Positions 6,100 to 6,826 of a DNA stretch of 6,826 nt are shown here, piece after piece. Numbering within the stretch: position 1 is the first letter of the stretch; the number at the start of each line of letters is the position of its first letter. The notes beneath the pieces were generated by a model that was not told the DNA's origin, ran no database searches, and saw nothing but the letters and a program-made list of their open reading frames with translations. The position numbers and the translations under genes are program-made. Source of the DNA: Ardenticatenales bacterium (GTDB lineage Bacteria > Chloroflexota > Anaerolineae > Ardenticatenales > Ardenticatenaceae); the NCBI GenBank assembly GCA_013812995.1, contig JACCSL010000215.1, forward strand, positions 1 to 6,826. The letters run 5' to 3'.

Positions 6100-6105
6100 A
6101 TTGTA
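6100..6105 (-). promoter_or_regulatory. -10 candidate for the delta-60 gene
   Basis: TACAAT on the minus strand matches TATAAT in five of six positions and would give a start near 6093 and a leader of about 28 nt. I find no convincing -35 at the right distance (TCACTT at 17 nt), so it is tentative. Confidence 0.3.
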
Positions 6106-6160
6106 ACGAGCCACCCATCCAAAAGTGACGCCGCCGCAAAATTCCCTTTGGAAATGAGAC

Positions 6161-6185
6161 GGGTGCGACAGGATTAGTCGCACCC
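6161..6185. promoter_or_regulatory. Perfect inverted repeat between divergent genes, candidate operator
   Basis: GGGTGCGAC (6161-6169) and GTCGCACCC (6177-6185) are exact reverse complements around a 7-nt centre (AGGATTA). It lies 95 nt upstream of the delta-60 gene and 40 nt upstream of the 153-residue gene, directly before the TATGAT at 6192. Neither side has a T-tract, which argues against a terminator. The centre-to-centre distance of the arms is 16 nt, about one and a half turns. A dimeric repressor site or an RNA hairpin are both possible; no regulator gene is nearby. Confidence 0.5.
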
Positions 6186-6191
6186 TTGCGA

Positions 6192-6197
6192 TATGAT
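6192..6197 (+). promoter_or_regulatory. -10 candidate for the 153-residue gene
   Basis: TATGAT matches TATAAT in five of six positions and sits 28 nt before the chosen ATG. Its -35 zone would fall in the inverted repeat at 6161-6185 and has no clear TTGACA, which fits a promoter dependent on or blocked by a protein bound there. Confidence 0.35.
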
Positions 6198-6225
6198 GGT
6201 GTCATTAAAGCAACTGGAGGTGGTT

Positions 6226-6687
6226 ATGGATTGGGTAGCGTTGGCGTTAAAGGATCCGGAATGCGCACGGCAGGCTGCTCGAGATGACCATCACGAACTG
6301 ATGATCGAGGCCAAGGCCCGCTGCGACGCCAACTTCTTTGGGGCTCGCATCGAACTGACCCGCGCCGTGCGTGGCTATCTCTGCTACCTGGCAACCTCCA
6401 TTGCCAAGGGCTGGCTGGCCCGCCTCGACACGGAGGAAAACATCCGTGAGTGGATCAGCCTCTACGGTTTCGAGAGCCCCATCGACCCCTTCCTGGGTGT
6501 AGAAGTTTCCTTTGCCCCGCTCCCCGCCCCCGCGCCGCAGCCCGCCTACCACCAACCCACCTGGGGCCGCGAGGACGCGGAGCGCACGACCCGCCGCACC
6601 GCGCCCTGGTCCTCGCCCGCCTACGCCTTCCAGAGTACACTCCAGAGCAGCAGCGAGGAGCGCCAGCCCTGGGTTTTGCGCCGCTGA
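6226..6687 (+). CDS. Hypothetical protein, 153 residues, not recognised
   Basis: The only plus-strand gene. ATG 6226 was chosen because GGAGG (6216-6220) lies five bases upstream; an in-frame ATG at 6193 would overlap the -10 candidate and lacks a ribosome-binding site. Residues 1-95 are probably helical and well folded: MDWVALALKDPECARQA, then HHELMIEAKARCDANFFGAR (23-41), a more hydrophobic segment RGYLCYLATSIAKGWLARL (49-67), and a helix ENIREWISLYGF (71-82). Residues 97-112 are a Pro/Ala linker (FAPLPAPAPQPAYHQP), followed by a polar, Arg/Ser-rich tail ending QPWVLRR. No signal peptide or true membrane segment, so probably cytoplasmic. Divergent from the delta-60 gene across a 160-nt spacer. 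Strong GC third-position bias supports real coding. I do not recognise a family and give no function. Confidence 0.75.
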   Translation: MDWVALALKDPECARQAARDDHHELMIEAKARCDANFFGARIELTRAVRGYLCYLATSIAKGWLARLDTEENIREWISLYGFESPIDPFLGVEVSFAPLPAPAPQPAYHQPTWGREDAERTTRRTAPWSSPAYAFQSTLQSSSEERQPWVLRR

Positions 6688-6700
6688 ACGAAGAGAAACA

Positions 6701-6722
6701 AAACGTAATGCGTAAAACGTAA
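6701..6722. repeat. Heptanucleotide tandem repeat, three units
   Basis: Three consecutive 7-nt units read AAACGTA, ATGCGTA and AAACGTA, followed by A; the outer two are identical. They lie 13 nt after the stop of the 153-residue gene in A/T-rich sequence. No gene lies in 6688-6826; the rest of this gap is unremarkable apart from the palindromic element further right. Confidence 0.5.
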
Positions 6723-6768
6723 CTGCTTCTGACGGAATTTGTGGTGAGTCCAAAGGCGCTGAGCAATG

Positions 6769-6824
6769 GCCCTCTCCCCCGGCCTGCGGCCGCCCCCTCT
6801 CCCGACGTCAGGAGAGGGGGAAGA
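6769..6824. repeat. Dispersed palindromic repeat, intergenic copy
   Basis: A C/G-rich element with two hairpins. CGGCC-TGC-GGCCG (6780-6792) is a 5-bp stem with a 3-nt loop. CCCCCTCTCC (6793-6802) and GGAGAGGGGG (6811-6820) are a perfect 10-bp stem around an 8-nt loop containing GACGTC. Its sequence is co-linear with 1138-1214, lacking 21 nt present there. It carries no gene. Being downstream of the 153-residue gene it could also help end that transcript, but no T-tract is visible before the window ends; the element may continue past the edge. Confidence 0.8.
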
Positions 6825-6826
6825 CC

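Noticed and set aside
6247..6753. Minus-strand open frame (168 codons) opposite the 153-residue gene
   Set aside because: No recognisable motif or ribosome-binding site; the plus frame has a good GGAGG and more natural protein composition.
6769..6824. CRISPR-like or insertion-sequence end reading of the palindromic element
   Set aside because: No regular spacers, no array, no transposase frame and no target duplication visible; a REP-like dispersed repeat fits better.

Overview
The window looks like a piece of a moderately GC-rich bacterial chromosome, most probably from Chloroflexota (green non-sulfur bacteria). The clues are a secreted delta-60-repeat protein ending in a YLPVL-type C-terminus, which I recall as common on exported Chloroflexota proteins, a NYN-domain protein with TPRs, and dispersed C/G-rich palindromic repeats. 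The taxonomic call is an inference; no rRNA or other marker gene is present.

Layout: from right to left, almost everything is read on the minus strand. Positions 310 to 2699 hold three glycosyltransferase genes in one tight leftward operon: a GT4 enzyme (1581-2699), a second GT4-like enzyme (311-1567), and the first 103 codons of a GT9/heptosyltransferase-type enzyme (1-310) that runs off the window. Gaps are 13 nt and 0 nt, and a near-consensus sigma-70-type promoter (TAGACA, 17 nt, TATAAT; 2771-2799) sits just upstream. Together they look like part of a cell-surface or exopolysaccharide glycan assembly cluster. Next comes a separate minus-strand gene (2834-4549) for a 571-residue NYN (PIN-like) putative ribonuclease with an OST-HTH/LOTUS-like domain and C-terminal TPRs, with its own extended -10 candidate. 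Beyond it, 4689-6065 encodes a secreted seven-repeat delta-60 protein, probably a seven-bladed beta-propeller closed by joining its two ends. A divergent plus-strand gene (6226-6687) encodes an unrecognised 153-residue protein; the divergent spacer contains a perfect 9-bp inverted repeat.

The most interesting structure is a dispersed palindromic repeat. One copy lies intergenic at the right edge (6769-6824). A second, 77-nt copy (1138-1214) lies inside the open reading frame of the second GT4 gene, translated in frame as about 25 extra residues. The small hairpin is preserved between the copies by a compensatory base-pair change, whereas the large stem is degraded in the coding copy. This recalls the in-frame palindromic elements described in Rickettsia.

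No tRNA, rRNA, CRISPR array, transposase, phage gene or recognised defence system was seen. The gaps 2700-2833, 4550-4688, 6066-6225 and 6688-6826 are all under 300 nt, and their contents are listed below.
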